Below, one piece after another: positions 1-8,419 of a stretch of DNA of 64,000 nucleotides (position 1 is the stretch's first letter; the number at the start of each line of letters is the position of its first letter). The stretch comes from Rhodanobacter sp. 7MK24 (GTDB lineage Bacteria; Pseudomonadota; Gammaproteobacteria; Xanthomonadales; Rhodanobacteraceae), in assembly GCF_014842995.1 (NCBI RefSeq), contig NZ_JACYXL010000010.1:62001-126000 (forward strand), given 5' to 3'. The notes below the pieces were generated by a model that did not search any database, was not told the DNA's origin, and saw nothing but the letters and a program-made list of their open reading frames with translations. A program made the position numbers and the translations under genes.

Positions 1-642
1 AACAACAGCACTGGCCAGCTGGGCTTCTGGCAGGCGAGCTGCGGCGGGTTCTACATCCTTGGTCATAAGCATGCCTTTTGTGGCAGGACCATCGATCCGA
101 CGATCGATGCGGCGCCTGGTTATACGCCACGCTTGGCGGACCTTAACGGCGATGGTTACATCGATATCGTGTGGACCGGCCCGAACAACGACATCTACTA
201 CTGGATCAACGACGGCCAGGGCAACTTCACGAAGACCTATGGCGGCACCTATGCCGCCGGTTGGGAGCTGGAAGGTGCAGGCCAAATCGCGGGAAGCGGC
301 AAGACGGATCTGATTTGGTTCAACCCGTCGACGAGCCAGTTGGGCTGGTGGGTCATGAATGGCGTACAGGTGCAGGATCGCGAGACGCGCAACGTAACGA
401 ACGGTTACACGATTGCGTCGATCGAGGATTTCGACGGAGACGGCCTGGCGGACATCCTGTGGACCAACGGCCAGGGTGATGCCTATGTATGGCAGGGTAC
501 GGGAGGCGCGTTTGTGCCGCAGCACCTGGCGGACGGCCTTGGCAATGTGTACACGGTCCCGGCGGGCTATGTCGTGCAGAAGAGCCGACTGCAGGGTGTG
601 AAGGCAATGCCGGCGCAAACGACGGGTCCAACCATTCTGTAA
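1..642 (+). CDS. FG-GAP/VCBS-repeat secreted protein, 3' part only
   Basis: The reading frame is open from base 1 and stops at 642, so only the last 213 residues are present. Two clear calcium-binding blade motifs are visible, DLNGDGYIDIVW and DFDGDGLADILW, about 100 residues apart, with further WWVMNG and VWQG blade strands between and after them. This pattern is typical of FG-GAP/VCBS beta-propeller repeats in extracellular proteins. An internal TTG (133) could be mistaken for a start, but the upstream sequence in the same frame is equally repeat-like, so I treat the gene as 5'-truncated by the window edge. Its proximity to a type II secretion operon makes secretion by that route plausible, but that is inference. 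The function of the whole protein cannot be told. Confidence 0.8.
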   Translation, partial: NNSTGQLGFWQASCGGFYILGHKHAFCGRTIDPTIDAAPGYTPRLADLNGDGYIDIVWTGPNNDIYYWINDGQGNFTKTYGGTYAAGWELEGAGQIAGSGKTDLIWFNPSTSQLGWWVMNGVQVQDRETRNVTNGYTIASIEDFDGDGLADILWTNGQGDAYVWQGTGGAFVPQHLADGLGNVYTVPAGYVVQKSRLQGVKAMPAQTTGPTIL

Positions 643-1280
643 GTTCGGGAACAGGGAAAGGCCAGGGACGGCCGCTTGGTTTCGATGGATGCAAATGAAG
701 CCGGGCGTTACTAGTCAAAGATCCCCTCGAGGAACCCGGTATTGTCGAGCGCATTGATGTCCTTTGTAGGAAGGATGCCAATCGCAGCAAGCTATTTCGC
801 GGCGAAGTCGGCAGATACCCTTGGGTCGATCTGGTTCCTCTCGCCGCCCGGCGACCGGATGGCGACCCCGTCCCCATGGCTGGTCATGAGGACAGGTTCA
901 TGCATTGGCCGTTCCGCTCGAATCAAGAGGGCGCCTGCGCCGGGCCGATCGCCCCCTTTCCGCGGTGCAACTGCGCCACGTCTATTGCCCGCTCCTGTCC
1001 GGTATGGACAGGAGTAGGCGCTCCATCGACAGCAGGAGGATCCCTCGTCTTGCTGAAAACGACTGGCAACGCGGCTTGTCCGTGTTCAGCCGCGAGCGCA
1101 TATCGATGATTTGGCTGGAGCGATGAACATAGATCTTGCCGGCTTGTCCATGGCATGTCTGCAGTGGCCGTGCCGACCATTCATCCTTCGTGACCGCAAG
1201 ACAGCCGGGCATTGAACTCCGGTCCAGCGACATCGCCAGTGCGTCGCACTTGGCGTCCACGCCCCGGTCACGGGATTTCC
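643..1280. other. gap with decayed coding sequence, no intact gene
   Basis: This 640-base stretch lies between the repeat-protein stop and the tatD stop. No open frame here has a plausible start, ribosome site and protein-like composition together. Minus-strand frames contain short protein-like runs interrupted by stops and frame changes (see the pseudogene at 711-960). I see no tRNA, no strong terminator hairpin and no obvious mobile-element ends. Confidence 0.4.
711..960 (-). pseudogene. possible decayed gene fragment
   Basis: Read on the minus strand in one frame, this gives a protein-like run (RAERPMHEPVLMTSHGDG, then ERNQIDPRVSADFAAK), an in-frame TAG at 792-794, then LAAIGILPTKDINALDNTG and a TAG stop at 711-713. 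Composition on both sides of the internal stop looks coding, which suggests a real C-terminal region with one nonsense mutation and a lost 5' end. I do not recognise the family. It could also be chance openness in a high-GC sequence. Confidence 0.3.
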
Positions 1281-2069
1281 CTAGTCCAGCCCGAAGAACG
1301 CCATTGCCGTCGCCGTGCTGCACGCTGCGGTGGCCTCAACTGCCTCGCCACGGTCGTGGGCGATTTCCTTGCAGATGTGCATCAGGTACATCGGCTCGTT
1401 GCGGCGGTGGCTGGGCTGCGGGCGCACGGTGCGCGGCAGCAGGTAGGGTGCGTCGGTTTCTATCATCAGGCGGTCGGCGGGAATCTCGCGCACCAGTTCG
1501 CGCAGATGGGTGCCGCGCCGCTCGTCGCAGATCCATCCGGTGATGCCGATGTGGCAGTCCAACGCAAGGTAGTCGTGCAATGCCTCGCGGCCGTCGGTGA
1601 AGCAGTGCACCACGGCGGCCGGCACGCGGTCGCGCCAGCGCCTGAGCAGGACGATGAAATCCTCGTGCGCATCGCGCTGGTGCAGGAACAAGGGCTTGCC
1701 CAGCTCCGCCGCGATCGCCAGCTGGCGTTCGAACACGTGCAGTTGCACGCCGCGCGGCGAGTAGTTGCGGTTGTAGTCCAGGCCGGTCTCGCCCACCGCG
1801 CGCACCGCAGGATCCTGCGCCAGTTCGCGCAGGCGCGCATCGGTGGCGTCGTCGTAGTCGATCGCGTGGTGCGGGTGCACGCCGGCCGTGGCCCACAGCC
1901 GGCCGGGATGCGCGTGCGCCAGTGCCAAAGCGTGCTCGCTACCTTCGCGCGAAGCGCCGGTGACGATCATCCTTTCCACGCCATGTTCTTGCGCACGCTG
2001 CAGCACGGCATCGAAGTCGTGATGGAAGGATTCGTGGCCGAGATTGGCGCCGATGTCGACGAGCTGCAT
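1281..2069 (-). CDS. tatD: TatD family metal-dependent DNase
   Basis: This encodes a TIM-barrel metal-dependent hydrolase of the TatD family (3'-5' DNase activity, cytosolic, linked to DNA repair and DNA degradation). Visible motifs include VDIGANL at the N terminus, GVHPHH (metal-binding His pair), GETGLDYNRN, the LFLHQRDAHEDF strand, VVHCFTDG and the C-terminal ETDAPYLLPR. These are the family's metal ligands in order. I choose the ATG at 2069 because the protein then starts MQLVDIGANL, matching the family's usual first strand. In-frame starts at 2093 (ATG) and 2099 (GTG) would add 8-10 residues, and no start has a strong ribosome site. The length of about 262 residues is normal. It is divergent from the type II secretion operon and probably functionally separate. 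Confidence 0.9.
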   Translation of the reverse strand: MQLVDIGANLGHESFHHDFDAVLQRAQEHGVERMIVTGASREGSEHALALAHAHPGRLWATAGVHPHHAIDYDDATDARLRELAQDPAVRAVGETGLDYNRNYSPRGVQLHVFERQLAIAAELGKPLFLHQRDAHEDFIVLLRRWRDRVPAAVVHCFTDGREALHDYLALDCHIGITGWICDERRGTHLRELVREIPADRLMIETDAPYLLPRTVRPQPSHRRNEPMYLMHICKEIAHDRGEAVEATAACSTATAMAFFGLD

Positions 2070-2268
2070 GGGGAACCCGGTGAAAAGCGCCATTGTCACA
2101 GACTGGCGCGGGGCGGCAAGAGCAGCGGATCGGCGCGGACTTGTGGCGCCGCGCTCGCCAGTCGCTCCGTCGATGTGTTACCTATGTGCGTTCGCCGTGC
2201 GGCTTCGGGGGAGGGGCACGGTCGAAAGGCATTTACTTGGCAGTCGCGATTCGCGGGCGGGGTGACGT

Positions 2269-4002
2269 ATGTCGGCAGTAGTGCAGCCGGCGCGGGATGA
2301 GGAAGCGGCAACGGTGGACGGGCGCGAGGCGGCGGTGTGTGCGCTGCTGGTGGCGCGCGGCCGCCTGAAGGACGGCGATCTGGTGCGGGCCCGACGGCTG
2401 CACGAGGAGGCCACCGAAGGCACGCTCACCGCATTGCTGGCGCGTCTGGGTCTGGTCAACGAGCGCGAGCTGGCCGAAGCATGGAGCGAATTGCTCGCCG
2501 TGCCGCTCTTGTCCGCCCGTGATGCGCCCGAGCTGGCACCGCCCGATCTCGAACTCTCGTTGCGCTTCCTCAAGCAGCAGCACGTGGTGCCGGTGAGCGA
2601 CGGCGAGCACGGGCTGGCGCTGGTGATGGCCGATCCCGCCGACCCGTATCCGCTGCAGGCGGTACGGCTGGCGGCGGCCAGGCCGGTGGCGCTGCGCATC
2701 GGTCTGCGTTCGGAGATCGACGACCTGATCGAGCGTTATTACGGCAGCGGCCGTTCGGCGATGGGCACCATCGTGGAGAACATCGACGGCGGCACGTCGG
2801 AAGTGGACGACGTAGAGCACCTGCGCGACCTCGCCAGCGAAGCGCCGGTGATCCGCCTGGTCAACCTGATCCTGCAACGCGCCGTTGAACAACGTGCCTC
2901 CGACGTGCACATCGAGCCGTTCGAGAATCGACTCAAGGTGCGTTACCGCATCGACGGCGTGTTGCACGAGGTGGAGGCGCCGCCGTCCAGCTCGACCGCG
3001 GCAGTGATTTCGCGCGTGAAGATCATGGCCAAGCTCAACATCGCCGAGCGCCGCCTGCCGCAGGATGGCCGCATCCAGTTGCGGGTGCAGGGCAAGGAGC
3101 TGGACCTGCGCGTATCCACCGTACCGACCAGCTTCGGCGAGTCGGTGGTGATGCGCATCCTCGACCGCGAGTCGGTGGTGTTCGACTTCTCAACATTGGG
3201 CTTCACCGACAGCTTCCAGTCGCGCTTCGTCGAGGTGCTCGAGCGCCCGCACGGCATCCTGCTGGTCACCGGCCCCACCGGCTCGGGCAAGACCACCACG
3301 CTGTACACCGCGCTGTCGAAGATCAACACGCCGGACGTGAAGATCATCACCGTCGAGGATCCGGTCGAATACCAGATCGAGGGCATCAACCAGATCCAGG
3401 CCAAGCCGCAGATCGGGCTGGATTTCGCCGCGGCGCTGCGCTCCATCGTGCGCCAGGATCCGGACGTCATCATGATCGGCGAGATGCGCGACCTGGAAAC
3501 CTGCCGCATCGCGATCCAGTCGGCGCTCACCGGCCATCTCGTGCTCTCCACTTTGCACACCAACAGCGCGTCCGGCGGCATCACGCGCCTGCTGGACATG
3601 GGCGTCGAGGATTACCTGCTCGGTTCCACCGTCAACGGCATCCTCGCCCAGCGCCTGGTGCGCAGGCTCGACCCGGAAACGGCGATTCCCTACGAGCCTT
3701 CGCCCGAGGTGATCCGCCAGTTCGAGCTGGAGAAATACGCTGGCGGCAAGCCGATCCGCCTGTGGCGGGCCGGCTCCAGTGCGGCCAATCCCAGCGGCTA
3801 TCGCGGCCGGCAGGCGATCATGGAATTCCTGGTGATGAGCGAGCCGCTGCGTCGCCTGGTAATGCAGAAGGCCGACGCCGGCGAGATCGAGAAGCAGGCG
3901 CGCGCCGAAGGCATGCGCACCATGTACGAGGACGGCATCGCCAAATCCCTCGCCGGTGTCACCACGCTGGAGGAGGTGCTGCGTGTCACGCAGGAGGGCT
4001 GA
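2269..4002 (+). CDS. gspE: type II secretion ATPase GspE
   Basis: This 577-residue cytoplasmic secretion ATPase powers pseudopilus assembly and is the first gene of the operon. An N-terminal T2SSE_N-like region (about residues 40-150) precedes the ATPase core. The Walker A motif GPTGSGKTTT is at about residue 335, followed by the Asp-box region (ITVEDPVEYQ) and the Walker B stretch DVIMIGEMRD near 400-408; the His box STLHTNSA is also present. The usual C-terminal zinc-binding four-cysteine motif is missing: the stretch before GYRGRQAIMEF reads RAGSSAANPS, with Ser and Ala where the second CxxC normally sits, and no CxxC precedes it. The start at 2269 follows a G-rich stretch (GGGGTGA). Confidence 0.96.
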   Translation: MSAVVQPARDEEAATVDGREAAVCALLVARGRLKDGDLVRARRLHEEATEGTLTALLARLGLVNERELAEAWSELLAVPLLSARDAPELAPPDLELSLRFLKQQHVVPVSDGEHGLALVMADPADPYPLQAVRLAAARPVALRIGLRSEIDDLIERYYGSGRSAMGTIVENIDGGTSEVDDVEHLRDLASEAPVIRLVNLILQRAVEQRASDVHIEPFENRLKVRYRIDGVLHEVEAPPSSSTAAVISRVKIMAKLNIAERRLPQDGRIQLRVQGKELDLRVSTVPTSFGESVVMRILDRESVVFDFSTLGFTDSFQSRFVEVLERPHGILLVTGPTGSGKTTTLYTALSKINTPDVKIITVEDPVEYQIEGINQIQAKPQIGLDFAAALRSIVRQDPDVIMIGEMRDLETCRIAIQSALTGHLVLSTLHTNSASGGITRLLDMGVEDYLLGSTVNGILAQRLVRRLDPETAIPYEPSPEVIRQFELEKYAGGKPIRLWRAGSSAANPSGYRGRQAIMEFLVMSEPLRRLVMQKADAGEIEKQARAEGMRTMYEDGIAKSLAGVTTLEEVLRVTQEG

Positions 4003-4040
4003 TGCGCTTGCTCCCTTGTCACGGGGGATGACTCCTTCCC

Positions 4041-4160
4041 TCCTCTGGAGAGAGGGCTGGGGTGAGGGGCGGGTGCTTGCCATGAAGCAAGTCCAGGGCG
4101 TGCTTCGAAGCAGGCGTGCCGCAAGATTGGCCCCTCACCCCAACCCTCTCCCCCGAGGGG
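4041..4160. repeat. inverted repeat (REP-like hairpin) between gspE and gspF
   Basis: The left arm (4041-4070) and right arm (4131-4160) are near-complementary over about 30 bases; the core of the right arm reads CCCCTCACCCCAACCCTCTC. The two arms are separated by about 60 bases. Family knowledge: this CCTCACCCC-AACCCTCTCCC motif is a common dispersed intergenic repeat in Xanthomonadales and Burkholderiales genomes. It lies within the operon, so in RNA it would form a large stem between gspE and gspF and could affect mRNA stability or relative expression. Confidence 0.75.
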
Positions 4161-4230
4161 AAAGGGTGCAAACGTGCCGTGCGGGTTCGCTGCCGTTCGA
4201 GCGTGCCGGTGCTGGGGAGCGGCGGACTCC

Positions 4231-5448
4231 ATGAGCCAGTTCCAGTACAAGGCCATCAGCGAAGCCGGCGAATTGCTGCAAGGGCAGATGGAGGCCGGCA
4301 GCGTCGACGAAGTGGTGGCGCGGTTGCAGGACCAGGGCCATACACCGCTGGAGGCACAGGCGGCCGATGCGATGGGTGGCGGGTCCGGTCTTGCGGCGCT
4401 GTTCAAGCGCGGCCCGTTCAACGGCGACCAGCTCGCGCAGTTCACGCACCAGCTGGCGACCTTGCTTGGCGCGGGCCAGCCGCTGGATCGCGCACTGGGC
4501 ATCCTGCTCGACCTGCCCGAGGGCGAGCGCGCGCAGAAGCTGATCGAACGGGTGCGCGACCGCGTGCGCGGCGGCATGCCGCTGTCGCAGGCGCTGGACG
4601 AGGAACACGGCGTGTTCCCCAAGCTCTACATCGCGCTGGTGCGCGCAGGCGAGGCAGGCGGCTCGCTGGAAGATACGCTGCGTCGGCTGGCCGACTATCT
4701 CGAGCGCTCGCAGGCCCTGCGCGGCAGCATCATCAATTCGTTGATCTACCCGGCCTTCCTGCTGGTGGGCGTGCTGGGCTCGTTGGTGTTGCTGCTGGCC
4801 TACGTGGTGCCGCAGTTCGTGCCGATCTTCGAAGACATGCAGGTGCCGCTGCCGTGGATCACCAAGGCGGTACTGGCGTTGGGGCAGACCTTGCAGTCGT
4901 GGTGGTGGCTGATCGCCCTGCTGCTGGCCGGCGGCGTGTCCTACCTGCGCGTACGCCTGCGCGACCCGGCCGCGCGACTGGCCTGGGATGCGCGCCTGCT
5001 GCGCATGCGTGTGGCCGGCCCGCTGCTGCTGAAGGTGCAGACCGCGCGCATCGCACGCACGCTGGGCACGCTGCTGAAGAACGGCGTGCCGATGCTGGGC
5101 GCGCTCGCCATAGCGCGGCAGGTCGCCGCCAACCGCGCGCTGGACGCGGCGCTCGCACAAGCACACGAGCAGGTGAAGGAAGGCTCAGGCCTGGGTTTCG
5201 CGCTGGGGCAGGCCAAGGTATTCCCGCGGCTCGCCCTGCAGATGGTGCAGGTGGGCGAGGAAGCCGGCGAACTCGACACCATGCTGCTCAAGGTGGCCGA
5301 TACCTTCGAGCTGGAAAGCCGCCGCTCCATCGACCGCCTGCTCGCCGCGCTGGTGCCCGCGCTCACCGTGGTGATGACCGTATTGGTGGGCCTGATCATG
5401 GCGGCGATCCTGCTGCCGCTGCTCAGCCTCACCAGCAATATCCAATAG
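4231..5448 (+). CDS. gspF: type II secretion inner-membrane protein GspF
   Basis: This 405-residue polytopic inner-membrane platform protein contacts GspE and the pseudopilus. It begins MSQFQYKAISEAGELLQG, the standard GspF start, and has the two tandem T2SSF domains. The conserved FTHQLATLLGAGQPLDRAL and RAGEAGGSLEDTL segments are in the first domain, with TARIARTLGTLLKNGVPML and QVGEEAGELDTML in the second. Hydrophobic segments lie near residues 172-195, 225-240 and 370-400. The frame is open 57 bases further upstream, but that extension would begin inside the inverted repeat and does not resemble the family, so I take the ATG at 4231. It follows gspE after a repeat-filled 228-base gap. Confidence 0.96.
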   Translation: MSQFQYKAISEAGELLQGQMEAGSVDEVVARLQDQGHTPLEAQAADAMGGGSGLAALFKRGPFNGDQLAQFTHQLATLLGAGQPLDRALGILLDLPEGERAQKLIERVRDRVRGGMPLSQALDEEHGVFPKLYIALVRAGEAGGSLEDTLRRLADYLERSQALRGSIINSLIYPAFLLVGVLGSLVLLLAYVVPQFVPIFEDMQVPLPWITKAVLALGQTLQSWWWLIALLLAGGVSYLRVRLRDPAARLAWDARLLRMRVAGPLLLKVQTARIARTLGTLLKNGVPMLGALAIARQVAANRALDAALAQAHEQVKEGSGLGFALGQAKVFPRLALQMVQVGEEAGELDTMLLKVADTFELESRRSIDRLLAALVPALTVVMTVLVGLIMAAILLPLLSLTSNIQ

Positions 5449-5475
5449 CCATCGCACATCGTTCCGGAGTTCGAC

Positions 5476-5916
5476 ATGACGAGGTCTTGCATGCAGTACA
5501 AACGCATCCGCTCCATCCGCCGCGCCGCCGGCTTCACCCTGCTCGAAATGCTCGCGGTGATCGTGCTGATCGGCGTGGTCGGTGCCGTGGTGGTGACCCA
5601 GGTCGGCAAGAACATGGACAAGGGCAAGTACGGTGCGGGCAAGGCGCAACTGGTGACGCTCGGCCAGAAGGTCGAAAACTACGCGCTGGACAACGGCGCA
5701 CCGCCGCAGCAACTGGAAGACCTGGTCGCCAAGCCCGCGAATGCGCCGAACTGGCAAGGTCCCTATGCGAAAGAATCCGAACTGAAGGATCCGTGGGGCC
5801 ACGCCTTCGGCTACAAGGCGCCCGGCGAACACGGCAACTTCGACCTGATCTTCTACGGCCGCGACGGCAAGCCCGGCGGCGACGGCTACGACAAGGACGT
5901 GGGCAACTGGCAGTAG
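5476..5916 (+). CDS. gspG: type II secretion major pseudopilin GspG
   Basis: This 146-residue major pseudopilin polymerises into the periplasmic pseudopilus. The prepilin peptidase site is intact, with cleavage after Gly19 of AAGFTLLEMLAVIVLI and Glu at position +5 of the mature protein, followed by the hydrophobic assembly helix. The C-terminal GKPGGDGYDKDVGNW loop is the conserved calcium-binding region of GspG proteins. The ATG at 5476 has a GGAG ribosome site at a good distance; a second ATG at 5491 is possible. Both give the same mature protein. It is probably the most highly expressed gene of the operon, as in other systems (inference). Confidence 0.96.
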   Translation: MTRSCMQYKRIRSIRRAAGFTLLEMLAVIVLIGVVGAVVVTQVGKNMDKGKYGAGKAQLVTLGQKVENYALDNGAPPQQLEDLVAKPANAPNWQGPYAKESELKDPWGHAFGYKAPGEHGNFDLIFYGRDGKPGGDGYDKDVGNWQ

Positions 5917-5925
5917 GCCCGTCGC

Positions 5926-6438
5926 ATGCGTCGCGCAGTGCGTCACGATCCGTCGTCCGTCTCCCTGCATCCCGGGAGAAGGGCGCGTCGTGGCCAGTAC
6001 GGCTTCACCCTGCTGGAAATGCTGGTGGTGATCCTGCTGATCGGCATCGCGGCGGCGGCGGTGTCGGTGTCGGTGACGCAGGGGCTGGCCAGCGCACGCA
6101 TCAATGCAGCCAGCGGCGAGATCGCCGCCGCGCTGCGCGCCACCCGTGCGCAGGCCATCGTGCAGGGCAAGCAGCAGTATTTCGACGTGGACCTTCGCAA
6201 CGACACATACAGCGATGCGAAGCGCAAGGACGTGCGCCTGCCAGCGGGCCTCAAGCTCTCCATCACCAGCGCACTGGAAGATCGCCCGAACGACTACACC
6301 GGACGCATCCGTTTCTTCCCCGACGGCAGTTCCACCGGCGGCCACATCATCCTGACCAGCGGTCGTCGACAGTGGCGCATCAACGTGTCGTGGCTCACCG
6401 GGCAGGTTGCGGTGGTGGACCAGGTGGCGCAACGGTGA
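5926..6438 (+). CDS. gspH: type II secretion minor pseudopilin GspH
   Basis: This 170-residue minor pseudopilin has cleavage motif YG/FTLLEML (Gly26/Phe27) with Glu at mature +5, then a hydrophobic helix VVILLIGIAAAAVSV. The downstream region (ATRAQAIVQGKQQYFDVDL, GRIRFFPDGSSTGGHI) is typical of the GspH/FimT soluble domain, which caps the pseudopilus. It starts 10 bases after the gspG stop and ends overlapping gspI, consistent with translational coupling. The long, Arg-rich pre-peptide of 26 residues could mean that a later start is used, but no in-frame ATG lies between 5926 and the cleavage site. Confidence 0.93.
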   Translation: MRRAVRHDPSSVSLHPGRRARRGQYGFTLLEMLVVILLIGIAAAAVSVSVTQGLASARINAASGEIAAALRATRAQAIVQGKQQYFDVDLRNDTYSDAKRKDVRLPAGLKLSITSALEDRPNDYTGRIRFFPDGSSTGGHIILTSGRRQWRINVSWLTGQVAVVDQVAQR

Positions 6439-6848
6439 AACACATGTCCCGCCAGCGCGGCTTCAGCCTGCTCGAAGTCATCGCCGCGATGCTGCTGCTG
6501 GCGATTACCTTCGCGGCGCTGATGAAGGTGGCGGGAGGCGCGATCCGGCTTTCACACAACGCGGCTGCGCATGACGAAGCGGCGCTGCATGCGCGCAGCC
6601 TGCTCGATAGCGCCTTCGTCACCGAGCCGCTGGCGCCGGGCAGCAGCAACGGCAGTTTCGACGACCACTATCGATGGACGCTGGACGTGACGCCGTGGCA
6701 GGCGCCTGGCGCGTCGCCCGGAGGCAGCCTGCAGCTGTATCGGCTGGACCTGACGGTGCAATGGGGCAGTACCGCGCATCCGCAGGTCGCGCATTTCGCC
6801 ACCTTGCGCCTCGGCAGGCCGCAGGCGCCGTCGGGTGGCGGCCCATGA
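6435..6848 (+). CDS. gspI: type II secretion minor pseudopilin GspI
   Basis: This minor pseudopilin of about 137 residues has the peptidase motif RG/FSLLEVIAAMLLLAI with the +5 Glu present. Together with GspJ and GspK it forms the tip complex of the pseudopilus. A GTG at 6435 overlaps the gspH stop (GTGA arrangement); the ATG at 6444 is the alternative and would shorten the short pre-peptide from 9 to 6 residues. It ends in an ATGA overlap with gspJ. The open frame extends far upstream across gspF-gspH, but that part is a shadow of those genes. Confidence 0.92.
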   Translation: MKHMSRQRGFSLLEVIAAMLLLAITFAALMKVAGGAIRLSHNAAAHDEAALHARSLLDSAFVTEPLAPGSSNGSFDDHYRWTLDVTPWQAPGASPGGSLQLYRLDLTVQWGSTAHPQVAHFATLRLGRPQAPSGGGP

Positions 6849-7513
6849 AACGGCAGCGCGGCTTTACCCTGCTGGAGGTGCTGGGTGCGTTGGCCCTGCT
6901 GGCCTTGCTGCTGGTGGCGGTGTACGGCGGTGTGCGCAGTGCGGTCCATGCCGTGCATTCCGGCGGCGCGGCGATCGGCCGCGTCGACGAGATCGGTTCG
7001 GCGCAGCGCTTCCTGCGCAGCGAACTGTCGCAGGCGCTGGCGCAACCCATAGCCCACACCGACAGCGGCCGGCCGATCTATTTCAGCGGCAGCGAACACG
7101 AGATGCGTTACGTCGCGCCGTTGCCCGGCTACCTGGGCAAGCTGGGGCCGCAGTTGCAGGTGTTGCGGCTGGTGGATGGCAGCAAGGGCGAACAACGGCT
7201 GGAGCTGCAACTGTCGTTGCTGCCGCCGGACGGCCAGCCGCCCAAGCCGCTGGGCGAACCGCAGGTGCTGCTCGACCACATCGTGAAAGGCGGCTTCGAT
7301 TACCGCGGGCGCGACGTACAGAACCAGCTGATGCCGTGGGGCAGCGACTGGGCCGACGGTACGCGCATGCCGCAACTGGTGCGCATCCGCCTGCAGACGT
7401 GGGGCGGCTATGACTGGCCCGAGTTGAGCGTGCCGCTGCGTGTGGATGCCGCTGCCGCAGGCGGCCACGTCGGCTTGCTGCCGGGCAGCATCCCCTTCGG
7501 AGGCGCGCGATGA
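6845..7513 (+). CDS. gspJ: type II secretion minor pseudopilin GspJ
   Basis: This 222-residue minor pseudopilin begins MKRQRGFTLLEVLGALALLA, with cleavage expected after Gly6 and Glu at mature +5. The soluble domain contains GSAQRFLRSELSQALAQPI and YVAPLPGYLGKLG, typical of GspJ, which is the larger tip-complex pseudopilin next to GspI. The ATG overlaps the gspI stop and its own stop overlaps the gspK start, so the three tip subunits are translationally coupled. Confidence 0.93.
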   Translation: MKRQRGFTLLEVLGALALLALLLVAVYGGVRSAVHAVHSGGAAIGRVDEIGSAQRFLRSELSQALAQPIAHTDSGRPIYFSGSEHEMRYVAPLPGYLGKLGPQLQVLRLVDGSKGEQRLELQLSLLPPDGQPPKPLGEPQVLLDHIVKGGFDYRGRDVQNQLMPWGSDWADGTRMPQLVRIRLQTWGGYDWPELSVPLRVDAAAAGGHVGLLPGSIPFGGAR

Positions 7514-8370
7514 AGCAGCCGGCCGGTCAACGCGGCGTGGCCCTGCTGCTGGTGCTGTGGGCCTGCACCCTGCTGGCGATCCTGCTGGGTGGCTATGCCG
7601 TGCTCGCACACACCGAGGCGTTGCAGACGCGCTACCAGTTTGCGGAGGCGCGCGCGCACTATGCCGCCGAGGCAGGGGTGATGCGCGCGCTGGTCGCCTT
7701 GCAGGACCCCGATCTCAAGCGGCGCTGGGTGGCCGATGGTCGCGCCTATCCGTTTCCGTTCGATGACGCCACGGTGCAGGTGTCGATGATCGACGAAGGC
7801 GGCAAGGTCGATCTCAATGCCGCCTCGCCCGAGGTGCTGCAGGGGCTGTTCCGCGCCGCCGGTCTGGATGCGGCGGCTGCCGGCAAGCTCGCCGCCAACG
7901 TGGTGGACTGGCGCAGTTTCGTCGCCGAGGCGGGTCAGGCGGACAGCGCGCGTGCCGCCTATGCCGCCGCCGGGCGCGACTATGGTCCGCGCCACGGTCC
8001 GTTCGCCACGCTGCAGGAATTGCAGCTGGTGCTGGGCATGACGCCGGAGCTCTACCAGCACCTGGAACCGGCGATCACGATCTGGTCCGGACGCGCCATC
8101 CCCGATCCGACCACCGCGCCTCCCCTGGTGCTGGCCGCGATTCCCGGGGTGGATCCGCAGCAGGTGCAGGCCCTGTTGGCCGCACGGCAGCAAAACGGCG
8201 GTAGCGGCACCTCGCCCATCGGCGGCGGGATCACGCATAGTATTCGTTCGCAGGCCGAGCTGGCCGACGGCACGCGCGCGGTGATCCGCGCCACGATCCG
8301 TCTGCAGCAGAGCAGGATGGGATCGCAGCCGTATACGGTGCTGCGCTGGCAGGAGGGTGACGGGGAATGA
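7510..8370 (+). CDS. gspK: type II secretion tip pseudopilin GspK
   Basis: At 286 residues this is the large pseudopilin at the tip of the pseudopilus. It begins MKQPAGQRGVALLLVLWACT; as is usual in GspK the mature +5 position is not Glu (Leu here). The segment AEAGVMRALVAL and the helix-hairpin-helix-like alpha domain (DLNAASPEVLQGLF, then AIPGVDPQQVQALLAAR) are characteristic. The start overlaps the gspJ stop. The missing +5 Glu fits the model in which GspK caps the filament because it cannot pair with a preceding subunit. Confidence 0.93.
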   Translation: MKQPAGQRGVALLLVLWACTLLAILLGGYAVLAHTEALQTRYQFAEARAHYAAEAGVMRALVALQDPDLKRRWVADGRAYPFPFDDATVQVSMIDEGGKVDLNAASPEVLQGLFRAAGLDAAAAGKLAANVVDWRSFVAEAGQADSARAAYAAAGRDYGPRHGPFATLQELQLVLGMTPELYQHLEPAITIWSGRAIPDPTTAPPLVLAAIPGVDPQQVQALLAARQQNGGSGTSPIGGGITHSIRSQAELADGTRAVIRATIRLQQSRMGSQPYTVLRWQEGDGE

Positions 8371-8419
8371 ATACTGCAACGACATCGCTGCGGTTATGGG
8401 AGCCATGAGAAGGTTCCCT

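Noticed and set aside
4041-4160. Intrinsic terminator between gspE and gspF
   Set aside because: The stem is long with a 60-base loop and no T-run; it matches a dispersed repeat instead.
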